Below are positions 44,373 to 59,300 of a stretch of 64,000 bases of DNA, piece after piece. The stretch is from Macropodus opercularis (Eukaryota > Chordata > Actinopteri > Anabantiformes > Osphronemidae). The position numbers and the translations under genes were made by a program. Each line of letters opens with the position of its first letter. Position 1 is the first letter of the stretch. Under the pieces are notes generated by a model, which was given only the letters and a program-made list of their open reading frames with translations, did no database searches and was not told where the DNA came from. Location: contig CM061105.1 in assembly GCA_030770545.1 (NCBI GenBank), forward strand, positions 4,385,001-4,449,000. Reading direction: 5' to 3'.

Positions 44373-47300
44373 TTAGCTCAGATACAGAGGTTTGTCTCTC
44401 TGAAGACTTCTGCAAGCGGAGAGAGGAAAAACCAAAACGAAATGAAAAGATCAGAAAAAAACCATAAGCGACACACGGCGCCAAATTTCTTTGGATCTGT
44501 TATTGAAGGGAGCAACTAGTAGAAACACTGCAGTAGCAGGTTTTAATAACATCCAACACAAACAAGGGTTGTAGCTAGAAGAGGGGCTCAGGTGCCCTCG
44601 ACTCACTCACTCTGTCATCATTATTGAAGTACTCTTGTATGATTAGTCCATTCAAATCTGCAGTGTTGCTCTGAATCGGTCCAGGTATATTGTGGTGCAT
44701 TAAACTTGAAAACATCTTTCAATCTCATCTCCAGAAATGACTGATACTTACGCATTGCCATGGTAGTCAGTGCTCCAGTCCAGAGTAGGGTGGTGGGTTG
44801 GAGTCTGTCGACCTAGCTGGTGGTAGTCCACCGATGATGACATCACCGCTCCACCGTTAAGCATACCTCCGCCTACTGGCTGGTACTCAGACTGAAGGGA
44901 TGGATGGTAGCCCTGGATATAAAGCAGCTTGGTTTAAGGGTCACTTGATACAGTATGTTAAACACTACAGTGTTAACATGAAGTGCAAAACCCTCCCAGA
45001 CACCTCACAGATACTTATCAGTGTATTCCGCCTTCTAAAGCTGAAGTTGGAATTGTGAAGCAGAACCACCGCTTCAGAACCACAAAATAAGTTTTGGACC
45101 AGCGGTTTATCTACACTCCCAGCAGATTTTAAGAAATAAATCCACATGAGAACTTTCACTCACAAGGCTTTTAAGTCTTTGCAGTACTGGAGGATTATTT
45201 ACTTCCCTCCTTCCACCTGAATTCGTCTGTAGGAAAATGCTTTCTGAAGAACAGATGTGTGAATGGAGTTGCAAGTGCGCTGAAGTGAAGAGGAGCTAGA
45301 TCAATATCATCTGAGGTAATTATAGAGTTCAGAGTCCTGCTAATTTTATCATTTGCTATGAAGAAGAGCAAAGGTAGAAGGAGACAAGGAATTAGGATGG
45401 GCAAGAGGAAAAGAGATGTGAGCACGTCTCTAACCATAAGTTACTTGAAGGAGGAGAAGAAGGGGGGGTAGCAGGAGTGTGTGTGTGTGAGAGAGAGACA
45501 GAGAGAAACACAGAGTGGCTGAAAGCCTGAAGTTAATCTGAGTGTTGTGAGTGAAAAATGAGAAAGAGGAGGACAGCAGGTGGTTGGGTTCTCCCCCTTC
45601 TCCTCCCCCTCTCGTCCTCTACCTCACCTATTCATCCATTGTTGAGCAAATTCTTCTCCTTCACTCCTTCACAAAGACCCCATCTGCCTCTTTTGTCTCT
45701 CTCTCCCTCCTCTCTCCCTCGCTTTCTCCCTTCCCCCATCCATTCCCACTCTTCACTCAAAGAAAAAAAAGTTTGGATCTCTGTCACTATGTCTCTTCTT
45801 TTTTTCTACCTTTTTTTTGCTAAGAATATGCAAAATTATGGAAAGAAAGGGGATTATGGGAGTGTGGGATTTAAAAGTGCGCTATAAAAAGAGGGATAAA
45901 ATGGGAAGCGAGACTCAGAGGCAATCCACCCCCTATTTTTTATTGAGGAGGCCTTCGGACAATCGTTCTGTCTTACACAAGTTTCTATTTATAATAATTT
46001 CACAGCTGCTCGTCTTTGTCTGTCATGATAGAGTAACTATCCACAGACAAAAAGTTGAAGGAAGCAGAGATGCTGACAGTGTTCTGTAAAAGATGGGTAG
46101 ACGGTGACAAAACAAAGACGTCTTTATTCAACCTAATTCTAATCTATTAATTACTACCACCCTCCAGCACATTTCATTTCATCTCCTTTCCACTGGGAGT
46201 GCGTGCTGTTCCTGCCGCTCTATCGATCAGAGTGCACCTTCTCTATCACTATGTTACAAAGGGAAAATGACAAAATATCAAACTGAAAGGTATAGCTGTA
46301 AGTAAAGCTGTACAAAACAGAAATGTTATTACTAGATCTACTGATAAAGACTTATGCAATAAAACAACACAAACAAAACTCACCAACAAAACAAAATACC
46401 CACTAATACGAACACTAGTTCATAAAAACACACAATAAATGTCTATGTCTCAATGTCACCACCTTCAAATGCAGTAGAGGAAGTATTATACATGTACGGA
46501 CTCAAATGTCTCTGTTGTTGACAAAGAGCCCTTTGAAGACTCATATATCTGAAGACATGCATTGTAAATACTGTGCATCTGTATCATCTGTAGTGATGAC
46601 AGCCTCCACTCCCCACTATGATGAAAATGCTTCTGTTTCTATATCAAAAAGCCCAAACAGTATTGTTATGCATGAGGATTTCAAAATAAAACATCCAGGG
46701 GCTCCCTGACCTTATTGATCTTTGTCTGATTGCTTGATGGTATCAGTGCCTGAAAGTAGTCGCTGCATTCTTACCTGCTATAATTCTGACAATGCAATGG
46801 AGGGTTTTAAAAAGTCTTTTATGTTCCACATCATAAAAGACACATGCAGACCAGTCCAAATAATTCAGCTTTCACTGTGTGTGTGTGTCTGTGTGTGTCT
46901 GTGAGACTGACCTGTGCAATAGCAGGGGAGTGTGTCATTCCCAGTGAGTGTCCACTGAGCTGCTGGTGTGGGTGGTGTGGACTGTGGAGTCCTCCCAGAT
47001 GTGCCTGGCCATGGAGGGGAGGGCTGATCTGTAGAGGAGGGGTAGATGCTGCTACCATGCTGCCGAGAGACATGGTTCCCTGGTGAGGGACGCTGGTCTG
47101 TGGCACGGTCCCCCTGGAGGACAGACCTTGGAGCTGGGGATGGATCTGGGGTTGGGGAGGTGACATGTGGGAGGCAAGGCCAGGGCTTGCGGCATGGGTG
47201 GGATGTGAGAGGTGGGGATACGGCATGTACATCCCCAGATGCTGGGGGGGAGGGAGGGCGTGAGAGTGGGCGAGGGAGCCGGAGGAAGGGTGCTGGCCTG

Positions 47301-50300
47301 GGTGACTGGGGTAGACTGAAGGTTTGGGGGGAAACATTGAGGTAGAAGAGGAAGAAGATGAGGAGGAGTGGGGTGCCTTCATTTCAGATGGGTCATTGTA
47401 ACTCTGGAAAACAAAAGAAAAGCAGATAAACAGTCTGTAGGTTTCTACACAGATACACACAATCAGTATATATTTGAATACACATTGATACCTGTGAGAC
47501 CAGGCTGGCTCTGTAAGCAGCCAGTTGTTTCAGATACTCCTTCTTAGCTGTCTCTGTCTTCTTCTTGTACACCTGGAACATTATTGACATGATTTGAATT
47601 ATTCCATAAATGCTGATACACTGGCTAAACTAACCACACACATCTAGGACAAACATGCTGTAAAGCTGTATACATGAATTTCAGCACAAAATCTGCTGGA
47701 TTCAGAGATTAATTTAACTCTGGATAAAAATTTAATTAAATTAATTAAAAATTTGCTGAATATATGGGATCTTTTCGTTTAAGCCCAACAAAGCAACGCA
47801 GTCCAAGAAATATAATGTGTGACTTTTGTTAAGAAAGAAATATTAAAATATTTAAAATACAAATATTGTTATTATTAACAGAAGCTAAATTAGAGATTAG
47901 ATATTAGAGAGTAATGAGGATCTACCTGTTTCTCTTCCTCTCCCAGGCCATCCCACATTGAGGCCACGATCTTTGACACCTCCCCGAAGGTGGCGTTGGG
48001 GTTCTGGGCCTTGATGTTGGCCTGGGTGTCCCTGAAGAACAAAGCGTAGGCAGACACTGGCTTCACTGGTTCATTGGGATCTTTTCGTTTCTTCTTCTTT
48101 GGTGTTTTGGGTTTTTTGGCGATGTCCACGGCCGCTGATCGCTTCTCTGCTCCGCTAGTATGCTAGGAGAAGAAGAAGGTTGAGTGCACCGAAGGATTCA
48201 GAGTAGATTTCCCATCTGTATCTGCCTTGTTATTTTACCTATTCACCTCTGTTGATGTGGACAACGTCACGTCTGTGATGGTTACCACATTATACCATGT
48301 GTGTTTGTGTAGAATGAACTATAGAATCTAGTCAAAAGTTATGTTAAGTAGTTAAAATAATAATTTCTCTGTGTATCATTTATATGATATTCATTCAGTG
48401 AATTTCAAGCTGCATATTACTAGACCACAAATGTACTTCCTTAATATTTTTCTCTACATGTGTTGCATTATTTTCACTACATCAGCATAATTTTTTTTTA
48501 CTTCTACTTTGCTTACATATTCCCATTGCCCCAAACAAAGTCCTTTGATTTTCCACATTTGCACTAATTTGCTTATGATTCCTGAAGGGCAGGGACTAGT
48601 GTAACTGAGCTGTATCGGCGAGAAAAGGTAACACTGTGCTGCAAGTTGCTTTGCGATAGCAGCATGTGTTTGTGTCATAAAGGAAGTTACATTTGTATTG
48701 TTTCCCATTTCCCATTGTTCCTGCAGTTAACATTCTAATGTCATTATGTTGCCCATCTAAAACCCATAATTTTTTCAATGACTTAAGAAAATAACAGAGT
48801 TGTTAAAGATTTGACAACGGTACAGTGTTGGTTTCATTTCCACGGAATAGTAGCTGTTAGCTGCAGTGCATTTTTCAGTGTGAGAAATCTAACAATGATA
48901 GCTAATTTCCATCTCGTTGATATGCAGGCAAAATGGGTCTATTATGACACATACCATTAACATAACAACTCTACAGCGTCCACAGTGAGTTGTATTGACA
49001 CATACACACAAAACACACTACAGAACACAAATGGCTGCTGCAGCTCAGCGAGATATGACTCATAAAAACACGAGATGCGTGTGTGTGTGTGTGTGTGCGT
49101 GCCTGCGTACTCTGAGTCCATCGTCATTATCATCCTCATGTGCTGAACTGGAGGGAGATGGCGTGGCAGATTTGCTCCCAGGAGGTGATGGTGAATTATG
49201 GGTAACAGAGTTTCCGTTCGGCCCCAGCTGGGACTGGTGAATGGTGGATAGCTGGTTCTGCTGACTCATGCCTGATTGGCTCCTTGGTCCAAGAGCTGCT
49301 TCAATTGGCTGCTGGCTGCTGGTAAACCGGGAATCAGAGTTCACCATCTGCTGCATCTGCGTGAACAGAAAGTAATATTGATAGTCACTGATCGATCAAT
49401 TCTGATGAAAATGTCTGGAGCTGACAAACTATTTGAGCAATTCACACACAGGTACTACAGTTACGATATCTTCATTAGTAAAGTAACATACAACAAAATA
49501 CAACTGCACGCTATGAAGCTTTAGCTGAAAATGTGTAAACCCATAATTAATTATTCACAATGCAATGCTTCTACATTAATAAAAAAAACAGTAAGTAAAT
49601 TATAAAGCAGTTTGTAAAGGCTTTATACTTTTTACAGTATTTTGTTCAAAACTTGTCTTAAAGTGCTCTTCACTGTCACAGATCAGATTCTTTTACTTAG
49701 CTGTTATGTTATGTTATGTTATGTTATGTTATGTTATGTTATGCTATGTTATGTTATGTTATGTTATGTTATGTTATGTTATGTTATGTTATGTTATGTT
49801 ATGTTATGTTATGTTATGTTATGTTATGTTATGTTATGTTTAAAAAAGTGTAGCTTCTATTCCATAAAGTAAGAATCAATAATAATCTCAGATTGGGTCA
49901 GTAGACAAAAGAAATTCGTATTATTTTGAGGCGTATTTTGTAGCAAAAGTGTGAAAAATGAAAGCCCTCGCAGTGAATCAGCGATATTCTGACCATTTCT
50001 GAGGAAATCAAAAGTCTGCGGCACCCTGAGTGTTGTCAACGGGGGAACTTTGACTCCTACCACCTATTCTGAAGATGGGACTCGGTTGGCGGTGTTTGTG
50101 TTCAGAGTTTCCTCTTAGTAAGCACCAAATAATAACGGATGTGGTCTGGTGTGCTATTGTCCCTTTGGGTTTATTACCTGAACTTGATTACTGGCAACAA
50201 GCACTGAATAGAGTCTGTGGTATTTAGACGGAACACAGAGTGACATTTCCCAAGATGTGAAGAGGTTTCAGACTACTGCATGGGCTGGCAGAAATGATGA

Positions 50301-53300
50301 AGAATATCTGTGGTTTGGCCACACTAAAAAAAAAATATATTCTGGTATAATCTTGCAGCAGGCTTTCAACCTCTTGCATGGTTAATATTAATACGTTTGT
50401 AAATTTTTGTCAAGATCTGAAACCCAAGCTGGCAAAACTGACAGTTATGACTTTATGTTTTGTCTAATTAAATTGGCTGGCTCGGAAAGACAAATAAACT
50501 TTGCATATGAAATAAAAAAAATCGGCAAAATGAAATCTCAATGGAAAATAAAGACGCAGAGTTGGGGATTGCGGAACTACGAACTACTATTTACAGAAAC
50601 ATGAGGTCACAAGGTCACACTGCACCATGACTAACCTAACATTCCCACAAATGTCACACGCTCTCAAATGCATTTACGATAGAAAAATATGAATTGGATT
50701 TTCCTGTTGGGGAAGGAAAGGTAGGCAAAATTTTGTAATAACTGCCTAAGAGGACCAGAGAGGGGGGAAACCCCTGATGACTGACATGACTCATGTCGTG
50801 AAAAGAGTAACTACGCTAGTTATACTTGGCTCCCAGGTCCACAGCGGTTTGGTTAATTTTAAATTTAAAAATGAAACATACTGAAACTAAATTCAGAATA
50901 GGCGCTTTAATAAGCACACAGTCTGTCTGTTTGTCATAATTAGACAGCGTATACCTACAAATCTTCTATGGACATTACCAAAAAACAGACATGGTATCAT
51001 AATTTAATTTTACATGCAGTTTGTCTACTACTAGTATTGGTATTAGCAAAAGTAAGTAAGTAAACAATTCTTTTTCATTTTTTCCATATATTTCATTCAT
51101 ATACTGTATATATCGATTATTGCAGAAAATTATTCTCTTTTTAGTTATTATTTTAGATTTAGATTTAGTTTTTAAATACTGTAAATCACAGAGTGAGACA
51201 TGAGTGCATAGGCCCTGCACTGGTTAAATTCAGTTCAGTGTTAATCCTAATCACATCAGTAGAAAGCTGAGAAGTTCTAATCTGACATTTCTGTTGTTTA
51301 GTAAATCACTGCCAATAGGTATATTGCTACATAGTATTAATGTAACTGAAGCAATAAAGAAACACAAATTAAAATAAAATGATTTTGGATGATCCGTTAA
51401 TTAAAAGTAATATTAAGGTACTCACAGTTATCTCTACTGTAGTGTACTGTACTTTCTCAAATTCAACAGGAACATCTAACAAGTCAAATTTATTTACAGA
51501 CAACGTCTTTCTTTCTTACAGAAGAAAAGTTATTTTAACATTCTTGTGGACAATGATTCATAATATTGCCAAAAGACAAATATAAGCATTTATTTTATTG
51601 TATTATAACTCTGGATTTTCTGTTAAGTATTTTTGTAGGGTGGTTCTCTTTTCTCCATTTATCCATAACATGCTCATGCAAATATTCAGTTCTCACATAA
51701 TATTCAAACACATTTAAGCTGCCGCTGTTTGAAACTTAAACCCAACATGGCATGTTTATATTAAAACATTTCACTGGCACTGGAATTAATCAGTACCTAA
51801 TAACTAAGTCATCTGATGTGGATAGATGCAGATGTCAAGAATTACAACTCATATAAACCCATTCAGAAATAATTGCTAGTTGAAACACAAACGTAATAAG
51901 ATCAGACAGACTAAAAACATGATCATATCCCAATATGAACTGAGTGAGTAGTTGCTTAATGCACAAACAGACATGAATTTTTATAGCCCTCCACCCGTTC
52001 CGTTTAGTCCGAACTAGACACGGTTGCTAAGCAACCATAATTCATGGACTGGCAGTAAATGTATGTTATTATGACAATAAAAAATAAACGTGAGTGAAAA
52101 GGGGAGAAAGGGAAAGGGTAAGATAGGACAGACACAAAAGAAAAATAAAGACACTCCCTTAAGGTCACTAAAACTATTAGCCTCTCTCTTACATAGTTAA
52201 CATATGGGTCACAATCAAAGAAAAGTTATTAAAACTGGCCATTTGATGGTGTTTTCTAGACACTGTAATTGACAGTGAGACTGAGCGCTTTCCATGCAGT
52301 TTCAATATGACACCTGATATTGGAGCCGAGACAACAGACAGACCACTGAGAGTGGGAGGGCAGAAAGTTTCAGTCTTAATAAAATGAGAGAAATCTTTAT
52401 TACAGATACTGACACATGCTAACACGCCTGTCTCCCTAAAGAATAGCAGGTTTCTATGACAGTTGAACAAGTCTCAGGTCTAGCTTTCATTTCTTCTACT
52501 TAGCTGTGACATTCAGTCACAACTGAATGTCACAGCTAAAAGCAAGATTTTCAGTTTACTGTGAAATGAAGACTTAAAATATGAAACAAATGTCACAGCA
52601 ACCAGCTGCTGTGATTGGCTTTCAAAAACTCTGCCCCAGGCAACATCTTCCCTCACACAGTTTAACTGAATTAAATATGTAAGAGTGTAGTTAAAATACA
52701 TCTATTGGCTGTCACTTCCAATTTTAAGACTCACTGAGATCCTACAGTTTCTGCCAGTGAGTGATGGCGAAGTATGTTTGAGCAAGACTCAAAGTGATGC
52801 GAACAGTGGCCGCTTAAAGTGTGTTGTTGCTCAGTGTTGGGTTCTGTCCATTCACCGGTGCATCTCAAACCACCTATGGCATAAGGTTCACACCGTGTTT
52901 CTAACTAGAAAAATATAACAATAGAACAACATATCTAGATCACTGGTTTTCATAAACACTTTTTGACTCAGAAGCTGATCCTTCCCTGCATGAAATATAG
53001 TTATAATAATCAAGAATAATCAAGCTTTATCAGATTTTCCAGGGCAAATACAAACATGGATATAAGGACATCAATCAAGTTGCTCTCTTAAGAATCTAAA
53101 GCTAATATTTAACATCCCCTTCATCTCACAGAAGCTGCAATCCTTATGCTTCCTGTTATGTTTACACATTATTTCATTATAACATTCCAATGTATAGTAA
53201 TTAATTTGATTTTTTCCACTAAATGTTTAATTTATGTTCCAATATCCAGCGTTTATTTGTTTTTAAAAGGTGCTATATGAATGAAAGTCCTGCTGACTTT

Positions 53301-56300
53301 CTTAAGTGGTTGTAACTGATTTTAGAAATCTTATCTCAAAACACACTCCCATTATCTGTCTCCAACCCAGAAAGCATTAAAATATAGACTGTGGACTCTG
53401 AAAATGGTTAAACATTGGATTTGGTTATTCAAGTGCAAAATATAATCTGTTTTCATTAGCTTCAGTTAGAAAAAAAAAGTAAAACTAAAGTTGTACAGCA
53501 TTCAATATTTAAGATCAATCACACAATGCTTCAGCGGTTGTAGTTAAACATGTTCCCAGACGTACAAAGAGAAGCTGTAATTAAATCCAATAACCGTGCT
53601 CTATTATTTAAGCAAAATAACTTAATAACAAGCAAAAAAGATTTATTTAAGACTACTCACCACAGAGAGTGTGCTAGTCATTGGGCCACTGTCCGGGCTA
53701 AATCCACTGCCATTTTGGTTCAGCATAGCAGCTCCATCTTGGCTTCCAGACATACCAGGCAGATCCATGCCCTGCAGCTGGTAGGGGTGGTGTCGAGCCG
53801 AGCTTGAAGCTGGGTTCAGAGAGTGGTACGGTCCAGACTGGGAGTTGTGGGAGAGATGAGGGGGGAGCATGTGGTCTGGCAGATTTGGGGGGGTGATGGG
53901 GGGGATGTTGAAGTCATCGTCGCCCAAACCGCCCGCTGAGTATGACTATAGGAAATAATGAAAGACAAATTATTTTATTTTTAATCACCACACTGGTTTT
54001 CCTGACGACTCGCTGGTACTGATGGGACAAAGTCAAGTTGGGAAGGGTGCTGACATATGAGGGTGGTCACAGCTTCAATGGATGGGCAGTACTGTCTTCA
54101 GCAGATTGACAACTTGTAGAATATAAGTGTTTAGAAACACAACTGTCAGACGTAATAGATGGACCAAGTGGAAAAACTGCCCATCATTGTGACCTCTGAG
54201 CTCTGAATTCAACTGAGCTACAATTCTGTGTTGTCATATATTTTTCTTCTATCAGACTAATTATCAGTAATTCCGCCTTCACAAAAGGGTCTCAGAACAA
54301 AAAGCTGCTCATTCAGCAAGAGGGCAACAGTAATTTAAATGCACTGTACATGCCAGCTCCGCCTGAGAAAAACAAACACAGGCAGATCTGTGTGTGTAAA
54401 AATACACAAGAGCTACTCTGACACACAAAAAAAAAAGACAGCAGCAGCCCTGTGTGAGACAATGAACTATTCCAATAGCAAAGAACAATACAAGGGAGAA
54501 GGGGAAAAGGGAAATAGAGTGAGAGAATTGTGCATGGGAAGAGTGAGAGACATGAGGGTGAGAAGAGAGCGAGGCAGTGGTAGAGAAGTCCTCTCATACT
54601 AATCTGACAGAGGAGATCTTTTATAGAGACTGACAGCCTTTTCTGCTTGGCTAGCCACACCAGTCTCTCCCTCTCATAATCTTTGCTCTTCATCTCTCAC
54701 CATGCTTCTCCTTCTACCCCTCTTTTGCTCCCTTTGCTCTGCTAATCTCTGCCTCAACTTCCATTTGATCTCTCTCGGTCTCTCGTTCTCTTTGCCCCTC
54801 ACTCTTTTCTGCCCTATCGCGAAACCCACATCAGCGATGAGTTATGAGTGTGCGCGGCTTGCGAGCCGAGTGATGACTTCTGAGTTGAGTTATATGATGT
54901 ATTGTATGTGCTGACTAAGTAATTAGCAGTCAGTGCGGTAAACCGTGATCTGAGTTGACAGTTTCACCAACTTGTGGGAAACAAAAAAACAGAAATATGG
55001 AAACGTGGCTAAACAAGGAAATTCTCTCCATAAATTAAATCAGCGCAAAGACAAATACATGACGTGACTCAAAACAAACACTCTCATTATCTGCCTTTTC
55101 AAAACGATAACTGGTAAACATGTTGCTTCACTACAACATACCAGGTTATTTAGCAGATAAAAGTGGTCTCCCCTTTAAAAATAAATAGCATTTGTCAGCA
55201 TGTTTTGTGCACATGTGAACACTCTGCACAGTGGACTTGAAAATAGCTGTGTCCTCATTGATTCACAAAGTATTATATAACAAAATACCCTCATTAAATG
55301 TAACAGCGACCGTATAGCATGCAACTCAAAATCCTTTCAGAAGGGCGAAGAAGATTTCTTCAGCCCTGCCAGACTGTTCTGTTCACAGGAGGCTTTAACA
55401 GCACAGCTCCACACTAGGATCTAAGAATCTGGATGAGAACTATGAAATTCATATTGTTGACATTTAAATAGCACTAACCATATGGCAATACAACAAAATA
55501 TTGATTTACCGTTTGTTTTCTCTCACTCATAGCTGTATCTAGTTATGACATTAAACTCACTACACTGTGTTATCAGGATCTAACAAACCAACTGCCTGTT
55601 TCATGGTCTTGCTCATAAACACTGAGTCCTGTTGGAGCTCAAAGCTCTGCATAAATTACAATACACTGCCTGTGTGTTGTCTGCCTCTCTCTCACTCTCT
55701 CCCCCTTGTCTACTCTCTCTATCATTTTTTCAAGTTCTGCATAAATTACTCCTGTTCCGTCTCTCTGTGCTGTTCCATTCATGTCTGTACAACAACCCTC
55801 TCTCAAGCTTCTAGAAAGACTAATGTAGTCAGGATTAAGTCTTTTCAGACTTGTGTTTACACGACAAAGACACTTCTCCATGTTCATGATCGTTTCAAAC
55901 TATGTGAAAAAACACACAATAACAAAGTGTGACTATTTATATCCGTTTTATAGGACAGTGAAGGAACCTAAATGTGAAGTCATTCAATTAGATCATCATC
56001 TACAATTGAAGAAATAGAGCATATAAGAGAATTTTTGGGTTGCTCATCATTATGGTGTATCATAGATTAAATTGGTCTGGACGAATTCATGTATTTTCTC
56101 ACATGTCACATTCTGTTGGTGCCTATTCCACTGTTATGTCTAGTTATCCGTAATATATTGGCTGTATTAGTATGCACACCAGTGGTGTGAAGGTACATTT
56201 GCTATGCTAGTTATCGTGATGAGTGTTTTTTGGGGAATCATAAATAGTCAAATGAATCATCTAAAATAAAACCACTACACTAATGACTGTAGTATTCAAT

Positions 56301-59300
56301 TGGAGAAAGAACAAAGTTCTTTGTCTCTTATGCTAACGTGTTTGTAGTGTTTGTTAAAGAAAAAGCCAAATGCTAAACCTAATTTATATTTAGTCACTTC
56401 ACACGTCTTCAGCAGATCTAATAGATATCAAGTTCAAAAGTTAATGCAACCCAGAAAAAATGATGACAGATTGTAATCTGACTCTCAAACTGCCTCTAAA
56501 GGTGATCTGAGACAGATTTTGCCAGCCCTTTGAAAAGATGTAAATGCATCTTGTCTCCACAATCCATGTGGAATTGTTACTCCTAGTATATCAATAGACA
56601 GTCAGTAAAAATAGCCACTCACTGACTTTACAATATAACCATAGTAAAGTAGTTTCCACTAGTTATTGTTCACTGTTGTATGAAAGCAACAAGTAAAAAT
56701 AGCTCCAGCCTTTTCTACATAGGCCTGTACAGTATCATCAATTACAAGACCACTGAGTTGCTGCTGTGCTTCTGTTATCCCTGTTCGTGGGCGATCTGTG
56801 TGGCAGAGAGCACTGGTGTGTATGAGCAAGAAAGTGGAGTGAGATGAGGACTGACAAGTGCAAATGGAGCCATAGATCAAGGTCAAAGCTAAACATAAAA
56901 CGTCTTTCACACGATACAGTGTTTTAACCGGGGCTACGTGCGTTTTAAAGTTGTTCTCGTGAAAATTGCACTGAAATAAGATTTACAGACTTTTTTATTG
57001 AAATAAGTAACTGTAGAGATTTATGGTTGAGTTTTTGCTGCTCAGAACAGCACAAATATGTAAAGTACAGACCAACTCCCATTCTGCAAAACGTTTCCAG
57101 TAAAACCAGTATAACGACAGGTCACATACCAAACTGCCACATCTAGGAAAAGAAAACAAGTTGATGTTGCTGATTTTTCCCAATTGCATCATCAGTGTCA
57201 TCATTCACGTACCCATATACATCTGAGGGATTTAAAATGTTATACCCTAGAGCAGGGGGAGGTCAAACTACGGCTCTTTTTCATCCAGCCGCTGAAGATT
57301 GGTACAGAATTCATAATGATGACTGCATTTATTTGACCTTGACCTGTAATACCTGCCGTTTTACCAGGTGGCGCAGTGACTTGACTTTGCGGAAGCTGAG
57401 CTACTCTCTGGTATTACTCTGCTACTGCTCTGAACCCATCTGCAACAATGATTGGGCCAAAGAAAAGAAAAATTCGACAGTGAATGCAGAGTGTTTCATA
57501 AGTAATGGACAAATAAATACTTATTACTGTACGGCTAAGTCTGTAAGTAAGCCTACACTGCATAGTTCACCAGCAAGCGCTGTGTAAATCCATATTGCAG
57601 CTTGGCCACGTAGTGAAGCCAGTGGTAAAACTTGTTAACTTTATCGCCGTCGTCTGTTTATTAAGTTTCTTGAAGATCACAGGGACTTACTTTACCATTT
57701 TAATGGCCGCTGGTTAAGACTGGGGAGAGTATTTCAACGAGTGTGGCAGCTCAAACAGGAACTTATCTCATTTTTGGAGCTACTTGAAAACGCTGACAAT
57801 TTTTCCTGAGCTGAGTGACATACATATATACTGACACATACAAATGAGTTGAATGTGAAGCGTCAAGGGAAAGACCAGAAGATGGCACAGAGGACGGTGG
57901 CGTTGTTCGGCTCCACGTATGTGTGTGAACAGACCTTTTGTGTGATGAACACCAACAAAGCACCCCACAGATCCCAGCTGAGTGATGAACTCCTCAGACC
58001 TGTTCTGAGACTTGCCACAAACAACAAAACTAACACCAGACTTCCATGCACTGGCAAAAATGGGTGATCAAGAACACTGTTCCCACTAAAAAGTGTATTA
58101 ACACTGTAATGTTTTTTTTCTGTTTATGTTTGATATGTTTACATCTTGTGGTCAATCGACCCGTCTGTCAAATTTTAAAAGTCACTGTCTGCCACCTGCA
58201 GTTAACCGTTTTGGCTGCTTTTTCGCTTCTTTGCCATATGTTCATTACAAGAAAAAAGTTAAATGAAATGGTTTCATTAGTTCTGTTGCATATTAAGTGA
58301 GCGTTTGTGTGTGTGTGTGCTATTCACCCAAGGTAGACGATGTGTGTCCGCCATGTGCGTGTCTCTCCTCCAGTGCTGAGAGGTTGGGTTTGGTGGCGTC
58401 ACCTTGCTGGGAGGGTGAGAAGACTGTGGCACACGAAACTGTGGGGAAAAATCACAAAGACAACCAAAGATTCAAAACAAGCCCCGGGAATGGTGCTAGG
58501 ATGGGAACACTTTGTGGCCTATGCAAGACTAAGCAACTTTCATAACATAAGTATTTGTAATCCAGAAACCATATAGGGTTCAAATGGGAGATTAGAAGAA
58601 AGTCAGAAGTATCTGTTTATACCAAACTATCGTAGGCAGTTCCACTTGCTTGGCAGGCAGTTTAATCTAAATGTCACGACTCAGTTGGTCGTTCAGCCTT
58701 CAGTCGGGTTTCCTGGATGCTGTCCTCACAAATGCATGGCAGGGGAACTTGCTTTTTTATCTGCAGCGTATGCTCGGCATTGTTCTCCGTTAGCCATGTG
58801 CTAGCTGAGCACGCCTCAGGTTTTAGGATGCTAATAAAATGCTACTCTAAGATGTTTGCGCTACGAACATATATACAAATATTGTACATGAAATGGGTAA
58901 AATAGCACAGAACATTTTAGTGCTTCATTTTTTTTTCTGTCCCTATTTCTTAGTTTTATCATAGTAAATTCACCCTGCTGCTCCATCTGCAATTCCCAAA
59001 ATGACAAGGATTAGAAGGTTGAGACTGGACTAAAATTGGTCACATTCATCACTACAACCTCTGACTTTATTCACAGGTACCCCAATAATGCAACCAATAA
59101 TTCTTCTTCCACACACCACTCCCCATCTTCTTATGGCACAACACTATGAATAAAACATCAAACCACAGCTTCCTATACCACACAATATTCTCTATACTGT
59201 ATTTTATGAATAATGTATCTCAGTGATGTTACTTTTTAATATGGGCTTTGCTTGGTGTTGAGGTAATTCTCTCCAAACACACAAACCCATCTTTCCCTCC

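Larger units (their letters stand above)
49357..53660 (-). other. tox intron, about 4.3 kb
   Basis: Contains the ATGTT satellite (49702-49840) and a perfect 18-bp hairpin (52500-52539). Otherwise AT-rich with no exon or RNA gene that I can support. Confidence 0.5.

Noticed and set aside
45551..45887. Ser/Pro/Leu-rich overlapping frames in a tox intron
   Set aside because: They arise from a C/T-rich tract read in two frames, with no splice sites or known motif.
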